A DNA stretch of 64,000 nt from Allantophomopsis cytisporea (Eukaryota > Ascomycota > Leotiomycetes > Phacidiales > Phacidiaceae), in NCBI GenBank assembly GCA_024752435.1, contig CP103029.1, forward strand, positions 124,001 to 188,000, written 5' to 3'. Both the position numbers and the translations under genes were made by a program. Every line of letters starts with the position of its first letter. The first letter of the stretch is position 1. Shown one piece after another: positions 35,319 to 48,400 of the stretch. A model generated the notes under the pieces. That model did no database searches. It worked only from the letters and a program-made list of their open reading frames with translations, and was not told where the DNA came from.

Positions 35319-38300
35319 ATGACGACGTTCGTGCCGACAGCTGAGGAAGGCGATGAAGGCTACTCCGAGTCGCCCTATGTCACACAGACTGCCATTACCC
35401 CGACCAGCGGCACAGTCGGTGGTCAAGATGCTCAGCAATGGCTGTCTGCGATGTCTGTGGCTGATCGCGAAGGCAAGTCCATCCTTACATATTCTGTAGC
35501 ACACGGAGCTTTTGTTATGATATCCGTCAGCCCTATATGTGTATTTGATTCTTGTCCATCAAATTCACACATGGCGATCTCCCCATGCAACTCTCTTCTC
35601 CCTTTCAGTTAGTCCGTATTGACTGGTCTTCGTCCAGCTTTCGTGATGAGCGCCTTGAATGCTCTCCCCACCTCGTCGATCATCAACATTGTCGAATCTG
35701 TACGACCACGACTTTATATTAATTTCTTTCGAACCCTCCCTGCCGAAATCTGTCTGCGAATTCTTGGCTTTCTCGATCCCGTGTCGCTATTATACACAGC
35801 GCGAGCTTCGCGACAATGGATGGCATTATCTCTCGACTGGACATTGTGGCAGCAGTTGTATCTTCGGGAAGGCTGGCGAACGGTACAGACAGAAGTTAGA
35901 AAATTCCAGCAGGAACTGGAAAATTCAGTACCTGGTAGACCGCGAACGGAGACAACGGGCGACGATGGTCACATGAATAAGAAGAGAGTTACCCCAACTC
36001 TGATGTCGCACGCTCATGCCGACGATGGGCCTTTCACAGGACCGAACAATGATATAGAGATGCCCGATGCTGGGCCATCTCTTTTTGGGGGGCCGCCAAC
36101 AGGCGGTAATTTGATTGGCCACAACGACATGATTAGTCCTCTCTCAGGGCGGAGCAGATCATCATCACCTGGAAAAGGCGACGAGTTTGTAATTAGCACC
36201 ACTGCAACACCTGCGCCAAGTCGACAGTCTACTGGAGCCTCTTCTTCGTCCTCGCGCAAGCCGAATATATCAACACCTAAAAGAGCACCATCTACGTTCT
36301 CAAGCTCTTTCAGCTCGAACATCAGTAGCGATATGGGATCAAAATCTACTCTAACGGTGAGAGATGTGCGCACTGGTAGACAAATGCTCAACTGGTATCA
36401 TCTTTATAAGCAACGAAGAAGACTAGAAGCCAACTGGGAATCGGAAAAGTATACTAACTTCCAGTTACCACATCCGGATTTTCCAGAAGAAGCACACAGC
36501 CAGTGTATATATACCATTCAACATATTGGCAATTGGTTGGTGAGCGGTAGCAGAGATAGGACCATTCACATCTGGAATCTTGACACTCGTCGGCGAGTAG
36601 GAAAGCCCCTTGTTGCTCATAAGGGATCCGTTCTTTGCTTGCAATTTGACGTTGAGGAAGATATTATTATATCTGGAAGTAGTGACTCTGATGTGATTGT
36701 TTGGCGTTTCTCTACTGGACAGGTTCTCGAACGACTCAAGGTTGCACATAATGAGCCAGTCTTGAACCTGAAGTTCGATCACAGAATCCTTGTTACATGC
36801 TCGAAAGACAAGACTATCAAAGTCTTCAATCGCAGACCTGTGAAAGAGAATGACCCAGACTACCCATTATGGTGCGACAATGCAGCTGTCGAATCCGTAC
36901 CAAAGGTCTTTCAAAATCTCGGATTTAATCCATCGCCCGACGCTGATGCTATAATGATCAAGCCATATGGTCTCATGGGCTGTCTGGATGGACATGGTGC
37001 AGCGATCAACGCCGTGCAAATCCAAGGTGACGAGATCGTTTCTGCATCTGGTGACAGAACGATTAAAGTCTGGGACTGGCCTACGAGAACATGCACAAGG
37101 ACGCTTCTTGGTCACAACAAGGGAATCGCTTGTGTTCAATACGATGGACGCCGTGTCGTTAGTGGAAGCAGTGACAACGAGGTTAGAATCTTCGATAAGG
37201 AGTCTGGTCTCGAGGTAGCAAGTTTGAGAGCTCACCAAAACCTTGTTCGCACTGTGCAAGCAGGCTTTGGTGACCTCCCACATAGTGTTGATGAAGATCA
37301 AGAAGAAGCCCAGAAAGTGGACGAAGTGTATTTCCGAGCCGTTGATGAAGGCTCTGTGCCATCCAGTGCATCTTTGAGAAGAGGACGACCAAGGAATGCC
37401 GGTTCACGTAGGCCAGAAGATATCACTGCCTACGGCGCCAAGCTTCCACCTGGCGGTGGCGGTGGTAAATACGGTCGTATTGTGTCTGGTTCTTACGACG
37501 AGACAATCATCATCTGGCGTAGGGACAAGCAGGGCGTCTGGAGAGCTCAACACACTCTCAGACAAGAGGACGCTGCGCGTGCAGCCTCAAGGAAATCTGA
37601 TGCGAGGGTCGATCAACCCGTCCTTGGCCGTCCAGCTACATGGGCTCCAGCCCGCAGAGGTGGCGGATCACATAGCCAAGCGCCTGTTGCTCCTCCTTCA
37701 AACGCAGCGACCGTCGGCTCATCTAGTTCACAGACCTCAACACAACCTGCAACATCTGGGTCATCATCCAATACCAGTGCCGCAGGACCAGCGGCCCAGG
37801 CAGGCCAAAACCCATTGCTTCCACCGGGAGATTCTCCTCAAGCACGTCAACTTCTGACTACAGCCATGCAAGCTGGTCCTCTTGCTCTCCGTGCTCAACT
37901 GCAAATACATCCTTGGCTCGCCCGTCTTGACTCTGTTCGCACCCTTATCGCTCAATCCCCCATTACTCAACGTCCTTTCCTTCAGGGAATCATTCATCAA
38001 ACCATTGCGCGCTTCTATCCTACTCTTCTTCCCCAGGATGCTCGCACCACTATCCTCGCACTTACCCACGACAATCTTTTCGAAGCCGCTCTGCAGAACC
38101 CTAACGATACGGCGACTCAGCATGCATTCATGCACTTGGTGCAGCGACACCATGCTCATAATCATAACAACTTACCTCCGGGAAGCAACGCTCGAGTTTT
38201 TAAGCTGCAATTTGATGCTCGTCGGATTATTTGTTGTTCGCAGAATCCAATCATCGTTGGATGGGATTTTGCCGATGGTGATCAAGATATCATTGAGGCC

Positions 38301-38327
38301 AGTAGATTTTTTGCGCCTATCGAATAG
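35319..38327 (+). CDS. F-box/WD40 substrate receptor of an SCF ubiquitin ligase (FWD-1/Slimb type)
   Basis: Exon 1 (35319-35472) and exon 2 (35638-38327) give 947 residues. The junction, AG|GCAAGT to CGTCCAG, is a GC-AG intron; it joins MSVADRE to AFVMSALNALPTSSI and so completes the helical dimerisation segment that precedes the F-box. The F-box is at about 84-130 (LPAEICLRILGFLDPVSLLY), followed by a Ser-rich linker and WD40 repeats from about 340 to 680 (SGSRDRTIHIWNL, SGSSDSDVIVWRF, SASGDRTIKVWDW, SGSYDETIIIWRR). A Gln/Ser/Pro-rich stretch comes next, then a last WD-like blade at the C-terminus (FKLQFDARRIICCSQNP). SCF receptors of this type bind phosphodegrons and Skp1. The closest match I know is Neurospora FWD-1, which degrades the clock protein FRQ; that orthology is from memory and unverified. 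Confidence 0.88.
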
Positions 38328-38962
38328 TTATGAATTATATGAGTATCGTCTTTTGGATTTTGGTGTTGCATGGAAGGATGGGTTATAAAGGATACTCGAA
38401 GAGCGCTTGTTATGGATTTTTGGTATGTATGTCGAACATAGTCGAGTTGGTCCTTTACCCTGTTTTATTATCGGGACTAGGGTATGAATAGATGTTCAGT
38501 CACTTCTTTTTTACTATGTGTTGAGCTTTCAAGTGACGTTCTTGTCCAGAAATATTGAGGCGTGTTAAGAGATGACTTCATTAACGATTATCGATGTTTC
38601 ATTTACATCGCGCCAGTCCTCGATTATCACATCGGTTCGCTGAATCGCACATTACACTTGCAAAATGCGGCACAAACAGCACCTGGAACCCGTAAATGAT
38701 CTTATACAATTATCATTTGCAAGAGCTCAATTGCAAATAATAAGCTCCCGAATTTTTAGCCTCTTGATTTTTCGTCACGTGAGTGTATTTTTCACCTCGA
38801 ATTTCATTCGCTTAAACAAAACTATCGTGAGATACCTAAGGGAAAGAATAGCATAATCGACTTTTTCCGAGCTGTATATTGGTATTTTCTTTCAAGCTTA
38901 GAATCTGAAGCGTGTTTGTCTTCCCTGTTTCAAACATCAAAAATCAATAGTCGAGTGTCACA
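38328..38962. other. Intergenic, F-box gene to SET gene
   Basis: An AT-rich 635-bp tandem spacer holding the terminator of the F-box gene and the promoter of the SET-domain gene. I see no coding frame or repeat. Confidence 0.65.
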
Positions 38963-40861
38963 ATGGAGGCCCTCATCACCTGGGGCAAGTCAAAAGGAAG
39001 CGGCCTCCACCCCTCCATCGAAGCCTACCAAGACCCAGCCACAGGCCTATCCCTCCGCGTGCGCCCGGACTGCCCCCCCGTCCCCAAAGGCACCCAGATA
39101 GTCACCTGCGCCTACTCCATCTCCCTCTCCTACTTCAACGCCATCTCCTCCTCGCCCATCCTGCAATCCCACTCCCCGCCCCTCCCGGCGCCCTTCTTGG
39201 AAAATGCAAAGCCAGACGTCATCGCCAAGTTCTTTCTCGTGCAGCAGTTCCTGCTCGGCAACGACAGTTTCTGGGCCGAGTATGTCTCCAGTCTGCCGCA
39301 GCCGCCCGCCGGCCTGAACACGCCTATGTTCTGGTCCGACGACGAGAAGGCCTGGCTTGCGGGCACGAATCTCGAACTTGGCGTGCTGGAGCGCGAGAAA
39401 GCCTGGCGCGAGAACTACGACGCCGCCATGCGGCTGTTGGGCGCCTTTGATGGCAAGGAGCGCTTTACTTGGGACTTGTATCTGTGGGCGTCGACGATTT
39501 TCAGCTCGCGCAGTTTCGTGTCGGCTTTGTTGCCGGTTGAGGTCGTTGCTGGCGAGGATGAGACGAAGAAGGCGTACTGGACGGAGAGGTTGGCCTCTCA
39601 AGGACCCTTTCCGGTGCTTTTTCCCGTCGTCGACCTCGCTAATCATGCGCCGACGGCGGAGGTCACTTGGGATTCTAAGGACTTGGAGTTGGGGATTCTG
39701 GCTGGCGAGGTGCTTGAGGCTGGAGAGCAGGTGTATAATAACTATGGCCCCAAGAGGAATAGCGAGTTGATTCTTGGCTATGGGTTTGCGCTTGATGGTA
39801 ATGATGAGGTTGGGCTGGCCATGAAGACCCCGCCTGAGAGCATCCTCGCGCTCTGGAGGAAGATGAGCAGTTATCGGTCCAGGGACGGTGAGGCAAAGTT
39901 GCTGTTCCAAGTGAGAGCTAAGCAGGATGAGAGGGAGGGGAATGATAGAGTGTCTGAGTTTAGAGTCTTTGAGGAGGGCTTGTTGGATCTACTTGCCTGT
40001 ATGGTAGCTAATGAGAGAGAACGCAAGTTCTTGCTTCAGAACGAGGGCTTGAGTCCCGAGAGGACGGAGTGTAAGGAATTGGCAAGAAATAGGTTGAGAA
40101 GCGTGGGTTTGCTGTACAAGAAGCTGGATATGGAAAAGGAGAAGCTTGAGGAGACGGCCGAAGATCTTGGGTATTACTCCTTCCTTAAAAATTGCCATAC
40201 TGTTTTGACTGACATAATACCCAGAATAGCAGATACCCCTGCGAAGCAACTTGCACAAAGCTATCGCGCTGGCCAGGTACGCACCCTTGAATCTGCCATC
40301 TCATCGCTGCAATCGCTGCTTAACCGCAGCATCTCCGCACCCATTCAATCAGCCTTTAGAGCCGGTGGACTCCTCACATTCCAAGATGCGCTTGCTTGGC
40401 TGCGCGAGAAATACCCTGCTGCGCACGAGAAGACTGTGAAATCCATTGCCAAGATCCTCGAAGACGATATCCCGCTGGATTTGCCAGCGCTGTACCCTGA
40501 ATGGGGGTTTGCTATCTGGACACTGTTCGTGCATGTTCTTCTAAGTCTATTGCCGGATCAGGAGGCTGAGGACGAGGACGATGTGATTGCCTGGGCGAGG
40601 GAGATGAGGACGCTGTATGGTGCTGGTGAAAGCCTTGAGGAGTTTTCGGGAGAGGATTATGAGGAGGAGGAGTGTCGAGGTCTGGTCTTGGAGGTTGGTG
40701 GTAAGGAACGTGATTTGAATCTGGCCAGTAGAATTGTGGCTGAGGAGGCTCTCGAGGTTGAGACGTGGGTTTGGGGTGACTGGGAGGATGCTGAGGAGAA
40801 GGATGGGAGGAACGGAGTTGAAATGTTGCAGCTTGTGCTGTGCTTGGGCATGCTCAAATGA
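38963..40861 (+). CDS. SET-domain protein-lysine methyltransferase (SETD3/SETD6/RLSMT-like class)
   Basis: Single exon, 632 residues, beginning MEALITWGKSKGSGLHPSIE. The split SET domain spans about 1-285. The catalytic-side blocks are PVLFPVVDLANHAPTAEV, which contains the conserved NH pair, and AGEQVYNNYGPKRNSELILG, which contains the conserved tyrosine in NYG. The helical C-terminal half corresponds to the Rubisco-LSMT substrate-binding region. Members methylate lysine (or histidine, in SETD3) on non-histone proteins such as ribosomal proteins; the substrate cannot be read from sequence. The C-terminus is acidic. The first 500 bp use mostly C/G-ending codons and are much more GC-rich than the remainder, and there is a long antisense open frame across that part, explained by the composition. 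Confidence 0.92.
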   Translation: MEALITWGKSKGSGLHPSIEAYQDPATGLSLRVRPDCPPVPKGTQIVTCAYSISLSYFNAISSSPILQSHSPPLPAPFLENAKPDVIAKFFLVQQFLLGNDSFWAEYVSSLPQPPAGLNTPMFWSDDEKAWLAGTNLELGVLEREKAWRENYDAAMRLLGAFDGKERFTWDLYLWASTIFSSRSFVSALLPVEVVAGEDETKKAYWTERLASQGPFPVLFPVVDLANHAPTAEVTWDSKDLELGILAGEVLEAGEQVYNNYGPKRNSELILGYGFALDGNDEVGLAMKTPPESILALWRKMSSYRSRDGEAKLLFQVRAKQDEREGNDRVSEFRVFEEGLLDLLACMVANERERKFLLQNEGLSPERTECKELARNRLRSVGLLYKKLDMEKEKLEETAEDLGYYSFLKNCHTVLTDIIPRIADTPAKQLAQSYRAGQVRTLESAISSLQSLLNRSISAPIQSAFRAGGLLTFQDALAWLREKYPAAHEKTVKSIAKILEDDIPLDLPALYPEWGFAIWTLFVHVLLSLLPDQEAEDEDDVIAWAREMRTLYGAGESLEEFSGEDYEEEECRGLVLEVGGKERDLNLASRIVAEEALEVETWVWGDWEDAEEKDGRNGVEMLQLVLCLGMLK

Positions 40862-41109
40862 GGTTGTAAGGCTTTAGAAGTTAGGAATTTATCATACATG
40901 TTCACACTAGATTGCATTGAAATTACTACGATGCTGTGTTTGTACCATGGTGTATCATAGTGTGTAACCATCATTTTCAAAGTACTCCTATCACCATATA
41001 TAAGAATGTAATGCTAAATCAAGCTCTAGAAATGAAGATGAGAAAAGCTTAGCAATAGGAGAGAACTGTTATTTCTTCATCGACGGATTAAAATGAGTGC
41101 CGTGTGTGT

Positions 41110-41144
41110 ACGTATGTATGTATGTATGTATGTATGTATGTATG
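41110..41144. repeat. GTAT tetranucleotide repeat
   Basis: About eight perfect GTAT units downstream of the SET gene. Confidence 0.9.
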
Positions 41145-41857
41145 AGTAATATGAAAGTTGATATACCCTATGATTTCCTATTGGTTATTGGAGAGTCGAA
41201 TGAGAGACAAGGTCATAGCTCCTCGTTTTGGGTTGTGTATGTCCACGATCTACGTCATGTCTACAAATAGAGAACCATCAGAAGAATGCCAAGGACAAAA
41301 GCAACCATCTGTAGTCGAACCATTCCCATCGCGGACTCTACCTGGCACCACTTGTAATGCAAGAGTTGAGTGGAAAAGCGCTTTCTCACACGAATTGGGT
41401 TGAAATTAGCATCAGATTTCCGAGGATATGATATATAATCATGCTAGGTAGAGTAGAGAAATGGACAGATACCAGAGGCATGTTTATCCAGAAGTCAATA
41501 GTGCTGGACTCAACGATGTTTCTAGATGAATAGCAGTCTGCCTTGGTAGATGACTTGTTAATGAAATGGACGTCCTCACCGTTTCTTTTCTCTACCTGAG
41601 GTATATGTATATACTTAGGTAAAGACTCAAAGACCAGATGAGCTACTCATGGAGCATTCACGAATCCTAAGATTCGAGAAATCATCATGATAGACTCCCC
41701 AAGTACGTCGGAGCTGAATCAGAAATATATCGTCGCTTTTCTCGTGGCTGAATTCTGTACGGTGTCCAATTATCGATCGATGAACACAACAACACGGCAA
41801 ATATCACCACCACCTTACCTTTTCAGCCCAACAATCCCTTGCAGTTAATTAACCATT

Positions 41858-41891
<34 letters not shown>

Positions 41892-41892
41892 T
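41858..41892. repeat. GATGTTC heptamer repeat
   Basis: Four exact GATGTTC units and a fifth with one change, followed by GATATGT variants. It lies about 600 bp upstream of VPS13. Confidence 0.9.
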
Positions 41893-42485
41893 GATATGTG
41901 ATATGTGTCCGTATGGAGAGCTTCAACGTGTTCAATTCTTGAATGGTGCTATGTATGTATTGCGTACTGCGGACTGAGTACTACGTATGATTACCCAATC
42001 TCGGTGCCGCTCTCTACCTTTCTGCCTCTCTCTCTATTTTCCCCTGCTGTTGTTGCCTGCCTATCGTGTGCATTTTTAACCTAAAGACAGCGTCATCCCT
42101 CACCACACCATGAAATACAAACGCCCCTCCCCCCACATAACAAGCCCACAAATTACCACTGCGTATCCTAAGCTACTCACCTACCTTACCAAATCCTCAC
42201 GACAACGACCGTCTCTCAACTCTTCTCCCACCGCCTTTCACCTTCTTATGCTTGATTCTCGCTTTCAGTCCTTCACTACTCGCATTTCACATAATCCTCT
42301 CTCTTGTACCGCTCATATCGCTTCATACGATACTTGATGACCTGAACGATTCTGAACGACCCATCCATTGTCCACGGCCTCCATCCAAACCATTGCATAT
42401 GACGAACTATTTACGAACCTGATAAATACCCCACCCTCAATTCTCCACAGCTCCCCCGCCCGGGTAACGGCGACCCTCGTTAGCC

Positions 42486-45400
42486 ATGTTGGAGGGACTC
42501 GTTGCTTCGCTGCTAAATCGCTTCCTGGGCATGTACATTCGGAACTTCGATCCTAAACAATTGAATGTTGGCATATGGTCTGGTGATGTTAAGCTGCGCG
42601 ATTTAGAGCTCCGCAAGGAAGCTCTAGACCAGCTCAAGCTTCCCATCAATGTCGTCGAAGGCCATCTCGGCGCACTGACTCTCACTATTCCATGGTCAAA
42701 CCTGAGAGGCCAGCCAGTGAAGGTTTTCATTGAGGATGTGTTCTTATTGGCTGCGCCAAAGGAAGATGCGGAATACGACGAAGAAGAGGAGGAGAGGCGG
42801 AGACAAGCTGTCAAGATTGAGAAACTTGATAGTGCTGAGATGCTGAAGGAGCAAAGCCAGGAGGGTTTGCCTTCGGCGGATCAACAGAAGAACCAGAGTT
42901 TCACTGACAGCTTGGTCACCAAAATTGTCGACAACTTACAGATCACCATCAAGAATATCCACATACGATACGAAGACTCGATTTCGGCCCCTGGTCATCC
43001 CTTTGCGCTTGGTGCTACACTTCAAGAGTTCAGCGCAGTCAGCACTGACGGCGAATGGAAGCCCACATACATCCAGAACTCGACTGGCGAAACCCACAAG
43101 CTTGCGACTTTGGGCGCATTAGCAGTTTACTGGGACACAGATACTTCGTTATTGGGAACCGGGCGGCAGGCTGATGTACCTGACGGAAAGGTTGCTAGTC
43201 ATGATGAAATGATGGAAATGTTTAAGGAGTTGATTGTGAAGGCTGGCGATCCTACAGTTGGGAATCATCAATTCATATTGAAGCCCGTCAGTGGCCAAGC
43301 AAAGATTGTGCTAGACAAATCTGGAAAGCATGACAGAGCGAGACTGAAGGCTGGGTTGATATTTGACGAGATTGGATTGGTGCTCGATGATGATCAGTAT
43401 CGTGATGCTCTGATGTTGGTCGATTTGATGCACGCATTTGTGAGACACCAAGAGTACAAGAAGCACCAGCCAAAGGGGGTCACCATAAAGCAGGATCCTA
43501 AAGCCTGGTTCCGTTTCGCTGGAAATGCAGTCCTTCATAAAATCCATGACAAGAACAAGCGCTGGTCATGGGCCTATCTCAAAGAGCGAAGAGATGACCG
43601 ACTACGCTACTTGGAGCTTTTTAAGAAGAAAAAGCAAGATCAGCCCCTGTCCGCTGATGAGACAGCAGAGCTAAACAAATTGGAATGGAAGAATACCTAC
43701 GAAGATCTCCGATTCTGGAGATCCTTGGCTCGCAACCAGCTCAAGAAAGAGAACGCTGGAAAGCCTAAGCCTGCGGCACCTCAGAAGCAAGGTTGGGTTG
43801 CCTGGGCTTGGGGCTCGAAACCAGAGCAGAAAGAGGATGAGGCAACAGAAATCACAGAAGAAGATCGTAAGAAGATTTACGATGCTATCGACTGGGACGA
43901 GAAGAACGCCATTGCGGAAAGTGTTGATCTCCCCCGGGATTCAGTGAAGCTAGAAATCAATGCCAGTCTGAACACTGGTAGTTTTACTCTCAAGCGTGAT
44001 CCTCACAAGGACGTTGTTGAAGTGCTGAGTCTTTACTTTGACGGGTTCAAAGCAAAGGTTCTGCAACGCCCAGATTCTTTCCTTGCAGATGTTTCACTGG
44101 ATGGCCTTCGTGTCAATGATGGGACCACCAGAGATTCAATTTATCCCCAGATTGTCAGAGTCAAGGATGCCCCAGAAATCTCCTCAACTGGCAGAATCAC
44201 CGAGCTTAGCGATGATGCAGACGAATCCGAAGCAACTTCACCTGCGCCATCAGTGGACCCGTTCTTCCAAATGGAGTTTGAGAAGAACCCACTCGATGAG
44301 AGCGCCGACCTCAAAGTTTCTGGAAAACTTAAGAGTATGGAAATCATCTATAACCCAAGTTTCGTGGTCGGAATTGTACAGTTCTTCAAGCCTCCAGAGA
44401 GACATATGGATTCTATCAATGCATTGCTGGAGAGTGCAAGTGCTACGGTAGAGGAATTCCGACAGCAGACGCGTGCTGGATTGGAGTTCGCCCTTAATGA
44501 GCACAAGACCATCAATGCCAAGCTCGACCTCCAAGCTCCACTGATCATCATACCAGAAAGCATAACGGTCAAAGACTCCACTTGCTTGATCGTTGATGCT
44601 GGACATATTGGTGTAACAAGTGAACTTGTTGACAAGGCCACAATACAAGGAATCCAGTCTAAGCAGAGACAATCCTTCAGCGAAAATGATTTCAAAAAAC
44701 TGGAGTCATTGATGTACGACAAGTTCTTGGTGAAGCTATCGTCAACCCAAGTCCTGATTGGTCCATCTGTGGATGCCGCAAAAGCGCAGTTGCAAAAGGC
44801 AGATGAAACCAAATCAATGCATGTCGTAGATAAGATCAACATCGACTTCACTGTGGAAGCGTCAATCATTCCAAAGGCACCAAATGTTGCGAAGCTCCGT
44901 GTTTCTGGTCACTTGCCAGTACTACAGGTCTCGGTTAGCGATTCCAAGTACAAACACTTGATGAAGATCATAGATGTTGCTATCCCGAAATTTGACAATG
45001 ACGAGGCTACTCCTGAGCAACAATCCTCTCTAGCGCCGCCGCCGTCGAGACCACGGGCAAAAAGCTCACTCTCGCAAAGGTCCACTAAGAGGACTCAATC
45101 GACGTCGTTCAAATTCTCCGCGCAACAACGTGCCATCATTGAAGCCGATGAAGATGATGATGATGATGACGATGACGATGATGCCGTATTCCAGGATGCT
45201 CATGATGGCTCTGCTGATCTGAAGGTGCAGCAACACAACTTTGAGCTTCGATTCACCGTTGATAAGTTACAAGGATCTTTGTACAAGAGTGATCCCGAAG
45301 GTATTAAACCGGATCAGCTTCTTGTGGAGCTTGTGGCGGAGCGATTCCATCTTGATTTGACCATTAGACCTTACGACATGACAGTTGATTTGACACTGCG

Positions 45401-48400
45401 GTCTCTGAACGTTGACGATCACGTGGAAGAGAATCCAACTGCGGAATTCAAGAGCATTATCTCCTCTGGAGATCCAGAATCAGCCGGCAAGGATTTGGTA
45501 CATGTCAAGTTCGTCAAAGTCAACCGTCTATCCCCCGAGTTCATGACTGTGTATGAAGGGATAGAGACGAATTTGGACGCTGAGATTTCAACCATCAACC
45601 TTGTTGTTACTCGAAGGACGCTGCTGACTCTTCTCGACTTCGTCTTGACCACGTTCGCAAATCCAGGTGAGAGTGAAAGCAAAGGAGACAGTCGTATCGA
45701 AGAGATTGAGGATGAAGATGAGCATGTTGAAGCTCCACCGCCACCTGCAAATCCAGGAAAGATCCGAATCAAGGTCGACCTCAAGGGTATTGTACTCATC
45801 CTCAATAATGATGGCATTCGTCTTGCCACCTTGACATTAACTACAGCTGAAGTTGGGATTTTCCTCATGGGCAAGACGATGAGGATTGGTGCTAGACTTG
45901 GTGCACTGTCCTTGATAGACGATATCAACTCGGGTGCTTCCGAAAAATCTCATCTACGTCAATTGATCACGATTGAGGGCGAAGACCTGGCTGATTTCCG
46001 CTATGAGACATTCGACCGCGAGGGATCATACCCAGGATACGATTCTTCCGTCTATTTACGCGCTGGTTCCATTAAGCTGCACTTCCTCGAAGAGCCTTTC
46101 CGTAAGATTATTGACTTCTTGGTCAAGTTTGGCAGAATGCAGGCTATTATGAACGCAGCACGGCAAGCCGCAGCAAATCAGGCTTCGCAGATCCAAGAGA
46201 ATCCTCCAAAAATGCACTTCGACATCACAATCCAAACACCGATTGTCGTGTTTCCACGTGATATGGCTGTTGGTCAGCCAAGACGAGACCTGATTACCGC
46301 CTACCTTGGCGAAATCTACGCTCAGAATAAGTTTGTGCCATTGGATGATTCCGAGAATGCTATCATAGCCATGAAGCTCGAAGCCGGAATTCGAAACATT
46401 CGCCTCACCTCTCTATTCAACTTCGAAGGAGGAAAATCGGAAGAGTTGGAACTTGTCTCTCAGGTGGACTTGGGCTTCCACATCACATATGCCGAGCACA
46501 AGGCTGGACTGAAGCGACCTGATCTTGAGATTGTGGGCAACATGACAGATTTCAATCTTCGAATCACGCAGGCTCAGCTGAAGTTCTTGCTTGAGCTTTC
46601 AAGATCTGTCCCGGCTGCCTTTGCAGGTGACCCAGATTCTCAGGAAGCAGAGAAGGACCTTCCACAGAGTGCAGTCGATAAAGCAAGCAATCAGAAGGCC
46701 ATTGAAGACTCGTCCAAGCTGCAAACTAATGGAAAAGACAATGAGCTCGTCAATCTTGGCCCAGAACTTAATGTTGACTCCGAACACTACAGCAAGCTTG
46801 ACCTTCACTTCGCCGTACACACGGTTGGATTAGAGTTGATTCTTGCGAAAGAAGACCAACCCGTCGGCAACTTAGAAGACTCAAGTTTGTCAAAGTTTTC
46901 TCTGGATGATACCAACGTGAAGCTTCGCATGATCAGTGATGGATCTTTGGAGTCTGAGCTCACTATTCAGTCTTTCACAATCACGGATAGTAGAACACGA
47001 GAGACTAATAAGTTCCGCAAGATCATGACGTCGGCCAATACTGAAGTTCAGCAGTTCATGGCTAGTGTCACTATTTCTGGAGGTAAAGAGCGCAACTTGA
47101 TCGCTATGGTAGCAATTGATAGTCCTCGTATTATCTTTGCATTGGATTATATTTTTGCATTGCAATCATTCGTCACAGCTGGTCTTGCTGTCAACGAGCC
47201 TACTGTCTCCGAGGAGCTCGAAGCTATCGCGGAAGAAGAAGCTTCCGACACCGAATCTAATGCCGCTGTTGGTGCATTTACTCCTGGACGTGAAGATCGC
47301 AGTCCTTCGATGGCGGATACTACACCAAGTGCAGGGGATGAATCCAAGATGACAGTTGCATTTAGGGTGAATATTGTTGATGCGCAAATCATTCTTATTG
47401 CCAACCCATTGAGCTCCAACTCAGAGGCTATTGTCCTTGGGACAAAACAAATCTTGATGTCGCAACAACATGCTTTGACACTCCAAGTCTCTAAGATGGG
47501 CATGTTCCTGTGCCGAATGGATCGTTTTGAAGATACTCGTCTCCGTATTCTCGATGATTTCTCTCTTCAGATGTCTATGGATACGTCTCAGCAAGATCTC
47601 AGCAGCATTCACATTGATATTGAGCCTTTGGTTTTACGTCTATCTCTTCGTGATATTCTTCTCGCTACTCAGATTGCCTCGAGAGCCACCGAATTATCTG
47701 GCAAGGATGATGACGGCAAGCCACAAAAGAGTGCTTCAGAAGAAAAGGCCAAGCATTATAAGGGCTCATCTATTGGCTTGAAGCAGAGAACTCCAAGTGG
47801 CAGGGGTGCATCTACTATCGGAAAGAAGACAGGAAAGACTACTACCAGCCGCTTAAACAAGGAAGTATCCACTACAAGCGGTCCAGCTCAGCCTAAGAAG
47901 CACGAGGAACTCACAGCTAACATGGATGGAATGAGAATCATTCTTATCGGTGATCTGCATGAGTTGCCAATTCTTGATTTTAGCGTGAAGAATTTCACGG
48001 CAATGGCGAAGGACTGGTCAGGATCCTTACAAGCTAGTACCGAGATCGACATGTTTGTCAACATTTACAATTTTGCCAAGTCTGCATGGGAACCATTGAT
48101 TGAGCCTTGGCAGATGGGCTTCTCTGTTCAGAAGGAGCTGAACCCTGACAAGCTTGCTATTGAACTTAATTCTAAGAAAGGTCTCGAGCTTACTATTACC
48201 TCTGCCACCATTGCTTTGGCTTCGAAATCAGCCCAATTCTTGTCTCAGGACGATGATATTCTCTCGAAGCCTCGTGGCGCCGATGCACCCTACAGGATTC
48301 GCAACTACACAGGTTTCGATCTCAATATCTGGGCCGACATACCTGGCGAGGAAAATCCTTCCGCTGCTAAGCTTCAAGACGGCGAGGAAGTACCGTGGAG

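Larger units (their letters stand above)
40862..42485. other. Intergenic, SET gene to VPS13
   Basis: A 1.6-kb spacer with two tandem simple repeats (annotated separately) and a C/T-rich stretch from about 42000 to 42480, which is probably the VPS13 promoter and leader. The short frames in it show no domain. Confidence 0.6.

Noticed and set aside
39047..39910. 287-residue minus-strand frame opposite the SET gene
   Set aside because: Explained by the GC-rich third positions of the sense gene; no domain, and the composition is Arg/Gly/Gln-biased.
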